DNA of 64,000 nt from Porites lobata (lineage: Eukaryota; Cnidaria; Anthozoa; Scleractinia; Poritidae), in the NCBI GenBank assembly GCA_942486035.1, contig CALNXK010000020.1, forward strand, positions 3,272,501-3,336,500, read 5' to 3'. A program made the position numbers and the translations under genes. Shown piece after piece: positions 44,741-57,444 of the stretch. A model generated the notes under the pieces. The model saw only the letters and a list, made by a program, of their open reading frames with translations. It made no database searches and was not told the DNA's origin. Each line of letters opens with the position of its first letter. Position 1 is the first letter of the stretch.

Positions 44741-45726
44741 CACCTGTCAATGTAAAGCGGGCGGAAATGGGGGGGGGGAGGCAGGGCATGGGGTGGGGAT
44801 TTGACATTTTTCAAGAATTTGCAGTCAAATTCCCTGCCCACGGGCAAATCATTCCAGTCAAATGCAACCAAATTTCCCCACCCCGGGCTGCACATTGCGC
44901 TCTCAAATATCCCAAGGCTGGACCTAAGAAAGGCACAATAAAAATATCTCTAAATAGAACTCTGAAATCTTTATTTATATTACGTTGCTGCATCACCAAA
45001 GATACATATTCCTGTTACAGCTGCGATTATACGTTTGAACCATATAATCCGTGTTACACTGCGTAGAATACAGAAACCTTTAGGAGAAATTCCACATTTT
45101 GTAAGTTTAAATATACTGTTCTTAGTAAAGGGTACAAAGAACGTCATTTTTATAAGCTTATAGTGATTGTAGCGAATGAGCCATACACTGCACTGATCAA
45201 TTGTACTTGCAAAATTCGACTTGGTTGCTCTTTACTTCCGTTTACTTTGATACCACAGTATCCCCTTGAACAGGTTCAATTGATCAAAAACACGCTAAAA
45301 CAAACAAAATTTGGAGGCAAAACAGTGAAATCCACCCAGCTTCCGCTTGTTCTCGTTGGCCTCCATAATTTCCATCTTTCCAGACCGTACGGCGCATGCG
45401 TGAAGCGTGGAAGTGGGAAACATATGTTCGGTCTCAGTCCATTCTCGTCCCCAGAGCATACTCGACTTAATTTGTAACCGTTTCCCGACCACGTGACCGA
45501 GAAACGACGGGCTCTGGGGACGAGAATGGTCTCAGTCTTTTTCGTCAGAGTCGGCAGTCAAATATCTCCGCGTCGGGCGAAGAAAGATTCAAATATCCCC
45601 TTCCCTGGGAGAACAAGATCAGTCAAGTGCCCTACCCCAGGGCCAACAAAGACAATCAAACCCCACCCCATGCCCCGCCTCCCCTCCTCCCCCCCTCCCC
45701 CCGCGCCGGCATACCATTGATAGGTG
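44741..45726. mobile_element. TIR element with CACCTRTCAATG ends
   Basis: CACCTGTCAATGTAAAGCGG at 44,741 is inverted as CATTGATAGGTG ending at 45,726. Mirrored GGCATGGGGTGGGG-type subterminal sequence lies inside both ends (44,785 and 45,660). Target duplication unclear. The interior has a pair of inverted GTCGGGAAACGG/CGTTTC-type words near 45,415-45,520 but no transposase. Confidence 0.65.
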
Positions 45727-45976
45727 CATAACTGAATGCACGAGCAAAATGACTAGTTTTATACGCGACAACATGACGAATTTGCATGCCAAACATATTT
45801 TCTATAGTCACCTCTCTTGAATCTAACGCTAAACTGGTCAAAATCCAAAAAGTTGTCCCGTCTGCGATTAATAGTTCGGATTTGTTTTGACGTGCTTTGT
45901 CAGTTCGCGACGACACATTCACGCGTCGACACAGGCGACAGGGACACAAATAGTTCGCGCCAAAATGAGTCACTTA

Positions 45977-46113
45977 GGACCTGTTTACATGCATGGAGTG
46001 GGGGACCCCGGTCTAGAGGGGTAAGTTTATTTTGTTTTGTGTCCCCCAGACCGTGAAAACAAAAGAAACCAACCCCACTAGACCGGGGTCCCCCACTCCA
46101 TGTAAACAGGGTC
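45977..46113. mobile_element. Short PIF-like foldback MITE
   Basis: GGACCTGTTTACATGCATGG at 45,977 is inverted as CATGTAAACAGGGTC ending 46,113, with GAGTGGGGGACCCCGGTCTA mirrored just inside. TTA flanks both sides (45,974-45,976 and 46,114-46,116). The 137-bp element is almost entirely hairpin. Confidence 0.8.
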
Positions 46114-46455
46114 TTAATGCTTTTTTTTGCAGGGGAAACAAGTCGAGCTCCCGCTCTCTCGCTCGCTTTTGCCACAGAAAACATAAAAGTCTAGGCGGAT
46201 ACAAACCAAACTCAACAGATTTATAGCAAAGAGAAAATCACGCGGGCGTTGCGATGCTCGTGCGAAACACGAGCGCTTCGCGCGTGACGGGATTATAAAC
46301 CTCGCGGCCAGGCGCTTTTCTTCTAGATTCGCTCGGAATTATTAATTTCAGAGAAATGTAGATAATTTCATGTATATGTAATATTAGTACCATTTAAATT
46401 AGTAACATTTTAGACATTTGTAAACACATTGAGGCGTACGCGAAATACGTGATAA

Positions 46456-47447
46456 GGGACGGGCCATTAGAAAAGTGATGGGGGGGGGGTAGGTGGGGAA
46501 TTTCCAGCTTGCACGAATTTTTTTTTTTCGCTCACGGCTTGTGCAGGATTTTTTTTTTTTCAGATGAACCCCTCTGCACGAATTTTTTTTTCAGACAAAT
46601 ATTGCTTTTTTGAACAGTGAAATCTTGATTCATTATCTATGTTTTTGTGCTTTATAAATTATTCTACACTCACAACAGATCAAAGGATACAGGCCACTTT
46701 AATGAAAATCTTTTCGAAAATGTACACACAGTGAGAGAGGAGGAAGCCACTTGGAGTGGACGGCTTCCCTGTGCATTTTTTCAGTCCCTGCCCTCTGGAA
46801 TTCCTCTCCCACAGCCCATCATAATGATGCCATACTCCATTCACCAATGAAAACCATACTTTGTGGTTCTTAATTTTTGTTAAAAGTATCGGTGGCAGTG
46901 TTGCTGTCTATGTCGTTGACAGTTAAAGTTTTAACACTTACTACTACGTGTGAATGCATTTTTCATTGTATTATAGAATTCTTATTCAAGGCGGTAAGAC
47001 CCATCCTCTAATTTTTATTGTGGGCACAAATAATTCTATAGAATATTTACAAAGCTACCAAATTCTAATACATGTATTTATTGATTACAAATTTTATTTT
47101 ATTATTTTTATTATAATACAGTATAGAGTGTATGTTGTAGGTACACTAGCTGCAATTTAAAACAAAAACAAGATTCTAATTGTGTCCTTTCAATAAGAAG
47201 AAAGTGATTTTTGTTTATTCATATTGTACCTGGTAATATTGTTGATTTCTGAAACTCAGACTTTCTGAAAGAAACTCAGACTTTCTGAAAAAGTCACAAT
47301 TGCATGAACAGGTTTGCATGAACAGGTTTGCTTGAACTTTTTTTCTTTACCTTCTTCTTTGCATGAATTTTTTTTCTTGGCATTTTCCCTTGCATGAATT
47401 TTTTTTTGGTCCCCCCCCTCCCGATCACTTTTCTAATGGTCCGTCCC
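46456..47447. mobile_element. PIF-like TIR element, about 1 kb
   Basis: GGGACGGGCCATTAGAAAAG at 46,456 is inverted as CTTTTCTAATGGTCCGTCCC ending 47,447. TAA flanks both sides (46,453-46,455 and 47,448-47,450). Subterminal GCACGAATTTTTTTTT words on the left and TTGCATGAATTTTTTTT on the right repeat several times. The interior is AT-rich with no transposase. Confidence 0.8.
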
Positions 47448-47599
47448 TAAGAACCCCTATTATTATTACTAGTAATAGTTGACACTACAGCTGCCCCCGC
47501 TCTGTATATTGTATAGGTCAATAGCATTCTTTCTCGTTGTATAGCTCTTTGAAATATACCGATTCATAAGGAGGATTTTCACACATACCGTAAAATTCC

Positions 47600-49414
47600 G
47601 AAAATAAGCCCCTCCAAGTATAATCCCCTCCAAATATATATAGATAGCTGACGTCATTGACCTTATATCTAAATCGGCGTCCGCTTTTGATCCGGTTCCG
47701 ACTTCGATCAGTTTCTTAGCAGTCGCTGTTTTAAAACCAGAATCCGTGGAACGTCGTCGCCACAGGTTTGGTTCTTACTTTCAGTTTAATGTATAACTTA
47801 AAACTAAGATCAACAAGGGCAGTCTTTTCCTTTGCGCACTCATGCGGTTACGCCATTGAATTAATGCCAATGCTCATAACTAACGCGAACGCTGCATAAA
47901 CCGAGAGAATTCATTACGTTTTAAGTTTTAGCCGGTGGTTGTTCGATTTTCATTAGCTTGGTAAAGTAAGGCTGATTTGAAATTACTTTACGAACAATCT
48001 TCAGGTTGTTTACACGTAAATCAGTTAAAAATGTTAATCTTGTGAATTAGGCTTTACCTAACGTAGGTTCTATGTTCTGTATTTTTATGTTATGCGTTTA
48101 GTCTGACGTTCGAAATTGTGATCCACAGTCGTAATGAAAATGTCTAAATCCCGAAAAAGTCATACATCACGAGATTTTTACTTATTTCAAGATCTTCCTG
48201 TCTGCTTCAGGTCTTCACAACACCCAGACTGACGTCATTGCAACTCATTGTTAAAAAGGTTCTACGGCGCCCTTCGAATTCGGAACGCATTCCGTTTTCC
48301 CTAAATCTGAAATGCGATCAGTAGACTGCACGACAATAGAGATGTTGTTCTCATACAATTAATATCACTAATTTAAGTACACATTTAAAGGAAAATTTGT
48401 TGATCGCGTGTTGTAATTTGAATAGCTCGCGTGGCATTCAAATTACGTGATTACTTTCACATCTTTTGAAATGATTAAGTTATTTAGACTTCCTGAACTG
48501 CATGTTCCCATCAGTTTCATATTCGTTGGCTTTTATCGAAATTTAAACGAGCGAGATATTTTTAAATGACGCTATTTTGATCTATTTTACCATACGTTTT
48601 CGCCTAGTTTTTTTCCTGCACAGTTTTCGCAGAAAATATTTTTCAGTCTCTCCTAATCAATGGTCAGTTTGAAATGTCAAATTTACATGTAATACAGCTC
48701 GTCTCAGCTTGAGCTGTTTTTTTTTTGCCAGGGGTAGCTACTGGCGGAGGCGGATTAATATTTTGGGGGAGGCGAGGAAAGTGCGTTGTTTGCGGGGAAA
48801 ATGGCAAAAATACAGTTATGAAGCGTGGAGCAGAATCTGTTACGAAAATTTTTGCTTTTGAAATATTACCATATAGTTTGATTTTTTGGCAGACAAACGT
48901 TCTTGTGGACTGTGGAGTTAACAGAAACAGACAGAAATAAGAATTCTTGTACAGGTGATGAAAAGGGTGTTGTAACTGGCGTTGTACAAACAGAGCTCAC
49001 TAAGGTGAGGAATAAAAAACAATACCCCTACTTCAGCCTGTTTGATACCACATTTCATTGAATTATGTGCCATTCAAGAAACTGGGTAGCGGTAGCTTTT
49101 CATTAAGTTCACCGTACACCCGATGAACATCCTTGCGTACATTTTCAAAGGCCATGGTTGCAGTCCAGCTCGCTGACCCGATTGTCTGTGCACTATTTTG
49201 TGCTCTTACATATATCAGAAAACACAGAAATAATTTTTAAAGATATAAATTAGATTGTAGATACCGTATCTGCAATTATTAATCTTTAAATTTATTTCTG
49301 CAGAATAATTCCCCCCGGGAAAAAACATTTTGTGCAAACCTCATCTTGCAAATACTGGCGATTGTGTGGCTGTTAAAGGTGCAACATAAGATCTCAAACT
49401 ATTTTCCCTTTTAG
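47600..49414 (+). promoter_or_regulatory. Upstream region of NLR-B, possible 5' UTR exon and intron
   Basis: The NLR-B coding exon is preceded by an AG acceptor at 49,413-49,414, so at least one noncoding exon upstream is likely. GCTGACGTCATTG (47,646) followed by TCGGCGTCCGC (47,674) recurs at the window's right end (63,944 and 63,988), as expected for a conserved promoter or first exon of each unit; a CRE-like TGACGTCA core lies in it. GTCGCCACAGGTTTGG near 47,757 could be a donor. The transcription start is not visible. Confidence 0.4.
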
Positions 49415-49422
49415 TGTCTCCA

Positions 49423-49437
49423 ATGCGATGTAGCTGA
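49423..49437 (+). promoter_or_regulatory. Short upstream open reading frame before NLR-B
   Basis: ATGCGATGTAGCTGA encodes four residues and stops 9 bases before the main ATG at 49,447, within the same exon. It could dampen translation of the receptor. Confidence 0.35.
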
Positions 49438-49446
49438 AAAACGGAC

Positions 49447-52400
49447 ATGTCAGAAGCTGCGACGAACTTAAATTCAAATAACAGCGATGCTGGCCCACCT
49501 CAGCTGGCTGTTGGTCTTCCATCCATAAAAGATGTTACAACAACATTCAAACAGCCAGATCTACCCGTTGATGTTCTACTTGTAACGGTAAAAAACTGCG
49601 AGTTCTTAGCTTGTTACAATGAGCTTAAAGATCCCTTTAGATGTCATTTTGATGGTCTTGGTTACGTTTACTTCGCGGACGTTGTCGGCAGTCAGCCGGG
49701 ACGAGTGAAAGTAGCACTAATGAAATGTTATAAGGGTTCTACTTGCCCGGGTGGTTCCCTTATTGCCGTTAAGAATGCCGCCCCTATTCTACGACCCAAG
49801 GCCGTGATATCTGTTGGGGCATGTAGTGGTCTCAACCCTAACAAAACCAAATTAGGAGATGTCATTGTATCAGCCAAACTAACAACATATGCATCCAAAG
49901 TGGTTAAAAGCGACCAAGAACAGTGGGCTGGTATTAGCAGTTACGTGAGCAGACGGTTTCTTAACATCATTAAGAATTGCGCTCATGGATGGCAACCACC
50001 TTTGAAGAACTCGAACCGAGAAGATCGCCACATCAACGTTCATAACAATGGCGAGTTCTTAAGTGGTCCAGAGCAGATCAGAGCTGAAAGCCGCCGAAAA
50101 GAACTTCTAGACCGTCATTCCCTCGCAACAGGTGTAGAGATGGAAGGAGAAGGTGAGCGTATGTCACTTAAGCATTCGTATTAACAATAAACATTGTTGT
50201 TTTTTATGGCGACTCCAACTGGTTAGGTCTAAGTAATGCGCACGATTTCACTCTCTTAGAAATGATTATTGGTGTCTTTTCATCCCTGGAATTGCCTTGA
50301 AGAGGAAATCTGCGGTCTTCCTGGCGCCTGTGGGTCTCCTATGAAAGGGCTCATACAACGTGCAAACGTTGGCGGGTTTTACCAACCTAAAAAGATCGTA
50401 AACTTGGCATCTCGTACGCGAGCCCTTTGTCAGAGTAAATCAAGGGATTGGTGGTTGTGTGTAGTTTATATATGGAGTGTTGGAGTAACTCTGTTGGGGC
50501 ATGATTACCTTAAAAGACAGGAATAAAGAAAGTCATGTATGAAAAATGTTTATTGAAAATAGTTACAGTCAAAAAGCAAAACAAACGGCGTGAAAATCAT
50601 AACTTATCCTACTTTCTGTCCTTGGGGTCTCGCATCTCTAGATTTTGTTTTTTCTTATCTCCGGTTAGTTTCCTTCGAGTTCGCCATCCAACTGCATATA
50701 AAAGAAACAAATCTTCATAAAAGTGTTTGTTAATTTTCAATAAAATAAAGAAGGTTAATTACTTTCCATATTTTAGGTGTTTTCACAGCTGCATTTGATA
50801 CTCAACTCGAGTGGCTCATTGTTAAAGGGATAGCTGATTTTGCGGATGGTGAGCAAGTGAATCCAGGAAGTTGGGAAGCCTGTGCTAGTGCGATGGCAGC
50901 ATCTCTTGTCTCGCACATGTTAAGTGATCCTTGTGTTTTCCGCTCTTGGCCTCATTTTTCAGGTATAAATTCTTGTCAGTTTAGTGGGTTATGATAAATC
51001 GTAGAGGTAACAGGCCAAATTTGCCGTCAGTGGAAGAAAACGTGAATCCTCGAAGTGAAAAAGTGAGGAAGGTCTCCGATATTCCATTTTCCGCATTGCC
51101 AAGCGGCGTGAGATTACGAGTTAGACAGAAGCCTTTGTGAGGGTTGTCGTCGTTACCTTAACTTTCAGTCACTCAGCTTTTACTACAGCCCTTCAGTTGA
51201 GAGTTAAACAAAGTTTAAGAAAATGTTGATCGTCGGTGTGCATGTTTCTGGCAAAAAAACGAGATTGTACATTCTTTTCGTACTATAAATATTGCGTACT
51301 TACTAGGAAGTACGGCACAAAACGCTAATGATGTCTTTGCCTGGATGTTTTAGTGGATGATCCCTTTGGGGCTCAGGTTGAGAGCGGTAGGAAGCGGAAG
51401 CTAGCTGAGCACCACATTGCAGGTAATATATTAACAACAATTTTTAAAAAGTTCTTCTTTATAACCCCGACCTACTTTATCTGTTCCGCTCTTTGCTTCA
51501 CTTTCGTTTTAGAATGCAATGAGTCGAAAGGAGCAAACAAAATTCACGAGACGCGTATAGTCCCTCAACTGCACCTCACAGAGCTGTTTTAAATCAGTCC
51601 ACACTTTTTCCCAAAATAACAAAATGTGGTAGTAAACTGATCCGCCCCACTCAACATCTTATATGTCGTGTCTTCATGGCCAGCTATTACAATTAACGTT
51701 ACAGTAGGAATGTCTTTCCGACTAAACCGTAAATGGGCAATTTTGTTAATTCCATACAAAATTTTGCCAAACTCAGCCAATTAGGTAACCATTTGTGGCG
51801 TTTTATACCACCCATTCTATGTTACTGTCAACCACGAAGTTATGACCGAATTACAGAGGATCGACTTTGCGGTTTTTTGGGGGTAGGATTGAGGCCTTGA
51901 AATACGACAACGTTAACTGAAACAGATGTGAAGTGGCGCGCGTCTGAACCAACGGTTTTCTTCACCAGGTGCCTTGTACGATGACCAGAGCCCAACACAA
52001 ATCAAAAGGGGAATGTTTTCTGCCCACACATCTCAGCAAACTGAATCCACAACCCAGCAGCATCTTGCAGGTATCTCTAACAATGCATTGAATTGTGACA
52101 CTTAAAAAAGTATGATCATCAGTTAATGGTCCGCACTCCAGTACAGCTAAAAAAGATTGCTTAAAATTGTGCCACGGGGTAAAGTTTTGACCTTTATAAA
52201 GCTTACGCAATCTGAGTAGCGGTTAATAGTTACAAAGAAAAAGAAACTGTCTAGCAATCTTAAGTTAAGGTGAAACGGGCAGCAAAAAACGTGCAGCTTG
52301 TTGTTCTCAAACACTGCTGCAAAACGAGTCGAATTCGAGCTCAAACTTGTCTTGCAGCAAATCAAGTTAATTGTTGCAGGTTACGAAATATTGTTGCAGA

Positions 52401-55400
52401 AAGTGGACAGTATAGTTCTACGTTTTTCAGCAAAATCGGTAGATGTTGCGCGCTTTGTCAGTCCAAGGCAAACGTTTTTGCAAAAGTGACGTAACTCCCG
52501 TGTAAGAAGAAGTTACTATTCACGCAACTTGCAACAACTTGATTTGTTGCAAGACAGGTTTGAACGTGCGCGAAAAACGCGCAAACATCGCTTTTCAACT
52601 CGTTTTGCAGCAATGTTGCAAAACACGTTGCACGTTTTTGCTGCCCGCTTCACTGTAGCTTTAGACAAAATAGGGAGCTTAAGCAACAACGACGGCGACG
52701 GCGACGGCAACGAAAACGTCATTTGAAAAGTGAATTCGCGCTGCTTCAAACTCAATCACGTTTAATCCATCTCGTTCAATTCGGCAAATGTTGGCAGATT
52801 ATTCTGGAGTTCAAGTCCAAAGGACTGTATTGTAGTTCAAGAAAAGAAAAAGAAAGTCTTTGTCTTGTGTCCACGTACGCGTTCTCCGAAAAACGTGAAA
52901 CTGGGAAGTTTCAGGTCGTAGTCGTGCAGTGACGGCAAAGAAATGTACAAAAACTGGGCGTAAAGTACGGGCAAAGTTGTTGTTTTGCTAATCTAAACCT
53001 GTGAAAGGTTTGAACCCAGAAGTCATTTCAAAAGTAGGTTGAGTTTGATCGTCCGGGTGAACGTAGTCCTGAATACTGACAGACGACCAATAACGTCGCG
53101 ACGTCTTTGACCAATCAGATCAATAACCAGAGTATAACACCATCAACTGACGTGATACAACTCACTTTGACTCTGAAGATGACTACCGCACAGGTTGTCG
53201 AAACGTCAGTCACTGCCAACAACAACAGTCCTATTCAGGACTACGTTCACCCAGACGATCAAACTCAACCTACTTTTTTTAATCTAAACCTATTGCTTTT
53301 TTTGCCGTTCTCGCTGCCGTCGCCGTCGTAGTTGCTTATAAGCTTCCTAATAATTGTACGATCACCACTAATAATGGTCCGATCACAACCCCTGTTAGCG
53401 TGATAACAAATTAAGCACAACGTATAGCACAACAAGAGGCAACAACAGGCCACCGTTAGGTTATGTCAGATATCTTAACTTAGTATATACACACTCAGTG
53501 ATCTTGGTGATTTAAGCAATCTGATTGGTTCGCTATCTCGGACTATTCAACAATATTCACCTCCTAGCGAGTGGATAATGTGTGAGCTCGGTGTTTTTCC
53601 CGTTTTTTTAAAGAACGATCTTTTAAAAGTCGACAAAATCCTAGGGCTGACTTTTTTTAAGGCAAGAAAAGACTTGGAAGGATTCAATACGGCGTTTTTC
53701 ATTTTACTGTAGCAGGAGTTTTGTGCTCGATGGATTGTTTACAACTCCCGTGTATTCGCGTAGAAGAAGCCGTTTCGTGAACTCAGCGTTTTCTAAGAAG
53801 AAAATTTTGGCTCAAAAATCGAAGTTTATTTATGACAAACAAATTTAAAAGGAAATGTTTGCAGAAATTCTACATTTCAAGTAAACAGGAAAAAGAATGA
53901 TACAGGAAGACGACCTCTTACCTCGAGCAACCGAGCCGCCATTTTTGTCAGCACTTCATGCGAAGAACGACACAACATGCCCTTTTGGCTATAAACTTGG
54001 CGAGTCAACAGAAAACAACACAGCTCTACTTTTTTTTTCTCAGGTAAGGAAACAGTTCAAACTTTTAGCGATTCCATTGAAGCCATTACGCTGTTGTTTG
54101 CGAAATGAGTAAACTTGTGAATTGCCATGTTTGAAAATTCTGCAAAGATCTATTTTTAAACTTACGCGTGATTTGATCTGTCAATCAAATCCTACTTTTG
54201 AATGGTTTCCTTTCTGATTTTGTTGAGATCACTTCGTGTGTATATACTAAAACAATTATTCTTCTCAATCTCGGTGAATAGTGGCTTTGGGAATATTTAC
54301 CTCGCCGCTTTCGCGGCTCGGTAAATATTTTGCCACTATTCACCTCGATTTCAAAGAATAATTGTTAAATATTGCCTGCCTCTTAGAAGATTTGAAAATC
54401 ATTAATAATATCACCTCCCCCCTCCCCTCAAATTTTGTCTATATGGATCTTAAACTCGTTCGTTTCGCAACATTACAACAACAACAAAAAAAAGAAAGCG
54501 TATCGTAGACACTAGTAAAATCAAACCGATTCGATTTATAGTGTGTATTTTGTACTTCCTAGGGGTTCCAAGTATCATAAAAAGGATTCGTCAGCTTTAC
54601 AAACGTCGTGAAGGACGGCTGGTACCATTTCCATGGTGCGACGAACTTGATTTCAACCTGAATGACATTTTCACCCGGCTGAAGATCGTGAACAAAGAAA
54701 AAACAAGAGGAAAATTGACCGATGATGAAATCACCAACATGACCGCTATCTTTAGACCCCACCCTGATTGCCAGAAACCACGGATTCTTTTGATCGAAGG
54801 GGAACCTGGCATGGGAAAAACCACCTACTCACAAAAACTGGCGTATGACTGGGCAACTGAACAAGATGAATGGGACGAGTCTTTTCCATCGATTGAAGTC
54901 CTGCTCTTGCTTCGATGTAATGATATCAAATCTGGCATCTGGGAAGCGATTGACGATCAACTTCTTCCTGATGATATTGACAAACAGGCTAAAGAGGATT
55001 TTTTAAGATTCATTCGGGAAAATCAGGCAAAAGTTCTCCTACTACTTGATGGTTTGGATGAAGCAGATTCCCATAAACTAGACATGTATTACTCGCTCGT
55101 TCAGAGTAAACTCCTCGCAGCTTGTCACATTGTCGTTACTTCTCGTCATGAGGCTGGAAAGAAAGTAAGGCCATACTGTGACACCCTGTGGGAGATTGTA
55201 GGATTTTCTAAAGAGGATGCCGAAAGTTTTATCAGAAAGTATTTTAAAGGCAAGGAACACTTGGCTGAGGAGCTGATTAAACGATTGATACTCCCAGAGT
55301 ATTCCACTGGTGATCCGCTTGAAACGTTAGGCGAGTTAACTAAAAATCCACTTAATACAGCTTTACTATGTTGTCTTTTCGAGGATTTCGAAGGTGTCCT

Positions 55401-57444
55401 TCCAACAAGCAGAACTGAGCTGTACGTTGAAATGGTTTTCTTTGTTTTAAGAAGATATGAGAAAAAAAACGGACTTGGAAGCAGCGATGAAGATTTGATT
55501 TTAGTGTATAAAAAACAACTTTTGCAGTTGGGCAACTTCGCGTTCGAATCCCTCCTCAAAGGGGAGTTATACTTTGAAAAAAAGGACGAAATCGTCAAGC
55601 CTATCAATTTTGGATTCTTTTCTTTTCAGCAAGGTGGCTCCAAGCGCAAGCCTTGCACGCGTTGTGCATTTTTACACAAGAGTTTTCAGGAGTTTTTTGC
55701 TGGCTTTTTTCTTGCGTTTCAGATTATGGACAAAGAAAGAGACTTTTCTTCACTTGCAGATGATAAGAGATACTTGGATAAACTGAGACAAGTCTTTTTG
55801 TTCATGAGTGGAATCATAGCCTCACGTAGTGAGGAAACTGCCGTATCGTTCTTTATTAATATCGCTGAAAAAATCAACTCAGCCGAAGACTATAAGTCAT
55901 ATTTCAAGTTAGCCTGTGAGTGCTTGTTGGAATGCTCAAGTGATGAGGAAAACCTTCAAACTCGCTTAGTTCGTACTTTAGGTGAGCAGCTTGACATGTC
56001 CCTGACTAAAGATTTTTACTTAACTGGGATAAACGCTGCTGGTGCTGCTGCAATTTCCATAGCCCTCACAGGAAACTCCTCCCTGATTACTTTGGATTTG
56101 GGTGATAACAGTATAGGTGATGCTGGTGCTTCGTCTCTTTCTCAGGCCCTCAAAGAAAACTCCTGCCTAAATACTTTGAATTTAAATGGTAACCGTATTG
56201 GTGAAGCCGGTGCTTCTTCTCTCTCGCAGGCTCTCACAGAAAACTGCTCCCTAAATACTTTAAATTTAAGTCGTAACTTTTTGAGTGGCGCTGGTGCTTC
56301 TTCTCTTTCTCTTGCCCTCACGGCAAACTCCTCACTGACCACTTTGGATTTAAGTCGTAACCTAATTGACGGCGCTGGTGCTTCTTCTCTTTTCCGGGCC
56401 CTCACAGCAAATTCCTCACTGACTTCCTTGGATTTGACGTATAACAGTATTGGTAACGATGCTGCTTCTTCTCTTTCTCAGGCCCTCGCAGGAAACTCCT
56501 CCCTGACTTCTTTGGATTTGAGTTATAACAGTATTAGTGAGGCCGATGCTTCCTCTCTTTCTCGGGTCCTCACAGCAAACCCCTTCCTGACTACTTTGAA
56601 GTTAATTGGAAACAGTATAGGTGACACCGGTGCTTCTTCTCTTTCTCGGGCCCTCACCGCAAACTCCGCCCTAACTACTTTGAAGTTAAGTGGTAACAGT
56701 ATTGGTGACGCCGGCGCATCTTCTCTTTCTCAGGCCCTCAAAGTGAACTCCACTCTGTCTACTTTGGAATTGGGTTATAACATTATTGGCGAAGCTGGTG
56801 CTTCTTCTCTTTCTCAGGCCCTCACAGCAAATTCTTCCCTGACTTCTTTGGATTTGATGCATAACAGTATTGGCGAAGCCGGTGCTTCTTTTCTATCTCA
56901 GGCCCTCACAAGAAACTCCACCCTGACTAGTTTAGATTTGCTTTATAACAGTTTTGGTGACGCCGGTGCTTCTTCTCTTTCTCAAGCCCTCAAAGCAAAC
57001 TCCTCCCTGACTACTTTGGATTTGGGTACTAACGTTATTGGCGACGTTGGTGCCTCTTCTCTTTCCCAGGCCCTCTCAGCAAACTCCTCCCTGACTACTT
57101 TGAATTTGGGTGGTAACGTTATTGGCGACGTTGGTGCTTCTTCTATTTCCCAGGCCCTCACAGTAAACTCCTCCCTGACTACTTTGGATTTGGGCCGTAA
57201 CTTTATTGGTGACACCGGTGCCTCTTCTCTTTCTCAGGCCCTCGCAGCAAACTCCTGCCTGACGTCTTTGGATTTGGGTTATAACTGTATTGGCGACGAT
57301 GGTGCTTTGGAACTTTCCCAGAAACTCACAGCAAATTCCTCTCAGACTTATTTACATTTAAGTGGTAACAGTATTAGCGACACCGTTGCATCTCTCTTTC
57401 CCAGGCTTTCACAGCCAATTCTTAGGCCTACTCTGGGACCTTAA
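49447..57444 (+). CDS. NLR-B: PNP/UDP-like domain, NACHT, 16 LRRs
   Basis: Five exons join in frame (all phase 1): 49,447-50,152, 50,777-50,962, 51,354-51,422, 51,969-52,070 and 54,563-57,444, total 3,945 bases, about 1,314 residues. Residues 35-295 form a nucleoside phosphorylase-like domain (VDVLLVTVKNCEF, AVISVGACSGLN, GVEMEGEGVF, LIVKGIADFADGE). NACHT carries GEPGMGKTT (54,799), LLLLDGLDEAD and KNPLNTALLCCLFEDFEG. It is followed by 16 LRRs of 28 residues with an 84-bp DNA period. The last LRR breaks by a one-base shift near 57,390 (ASLFPRLSQ), ending at 57,444, so the C-terminus differs from NLR-A. Coral NLRs of this type are expected to be cytosolic innate sensors; ligand and enzyme activity are unknown. 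Intron sequence is also similar to NLR-A. Confidence 0.92.
52264..52657. mobile_element. Foldback repeat in NLR-B intron 4, complete copy
   Basis: GAAACGGGCAGCAAAAAACG at the left is inverted as CGTTTTTGCTGCCCGCTTC-like sequence at the right, and CTGCAAAACGAGTCGAA matches TTCAACTCGTTTTGCAG. TTGCAACAA/TTGTTGCAA words repeat inside. The left two-thirds also occur in NLR-A at 28,233. It predates the duplication. Confidence 0.75.
52671..53349. mobile_element. TIR element with GACGGCGACGGCGACGG ends, split by a SINE-like insert
   Basis: TAGGGAGCTTAAGCAACAAC with repeated GACGGC at 52,671 is mirrored by GCCGTCGCCGTCGTAGTTGC and TAAGCTTCCTA ending at 53,349. The insert at 53,001-53,280 accounts for 291 of its bases including the extra duplication. 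No transposase frame. The GGGAGCTTAAGCAAC terminus is shared with the repeat at 556. Confidence 0.75.
53001..53280 (-). mobile_element. SINE-like or retroposed repeat with 11-bp target duplication
   Basis: A perfect 11-bp duplication AATCTAAACCT lies at 52,990-53,000 and 53,281-53,291. The right end is T-rich, so on the minus strand the insert ends with... a leading A-run. Inverted copies of GTAGGTTGAGTTTGATCGTC (53,033) occur at 53,240-53,275. Its GTTCACCCGGACGAT and TGGGTTCAAACC blocks also occur at 18,905-18,955. No clear tRNA-like A and B boxes were recognised. Confidence 0.7.

Noticed and set aside
48725..48940. Possible exon after TTTTTTGCCAG with a CVVCGENG block
   Set aside because: The two cysteines are not enough to call a zinc finger, and it does not join the NLR-B frame.
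56142..57215. Minus-strand repetitive frames opposite the LRRs of NLR-B
   Set aside because: Same cause as in NLR-A: periodic antisense of LRR codons.
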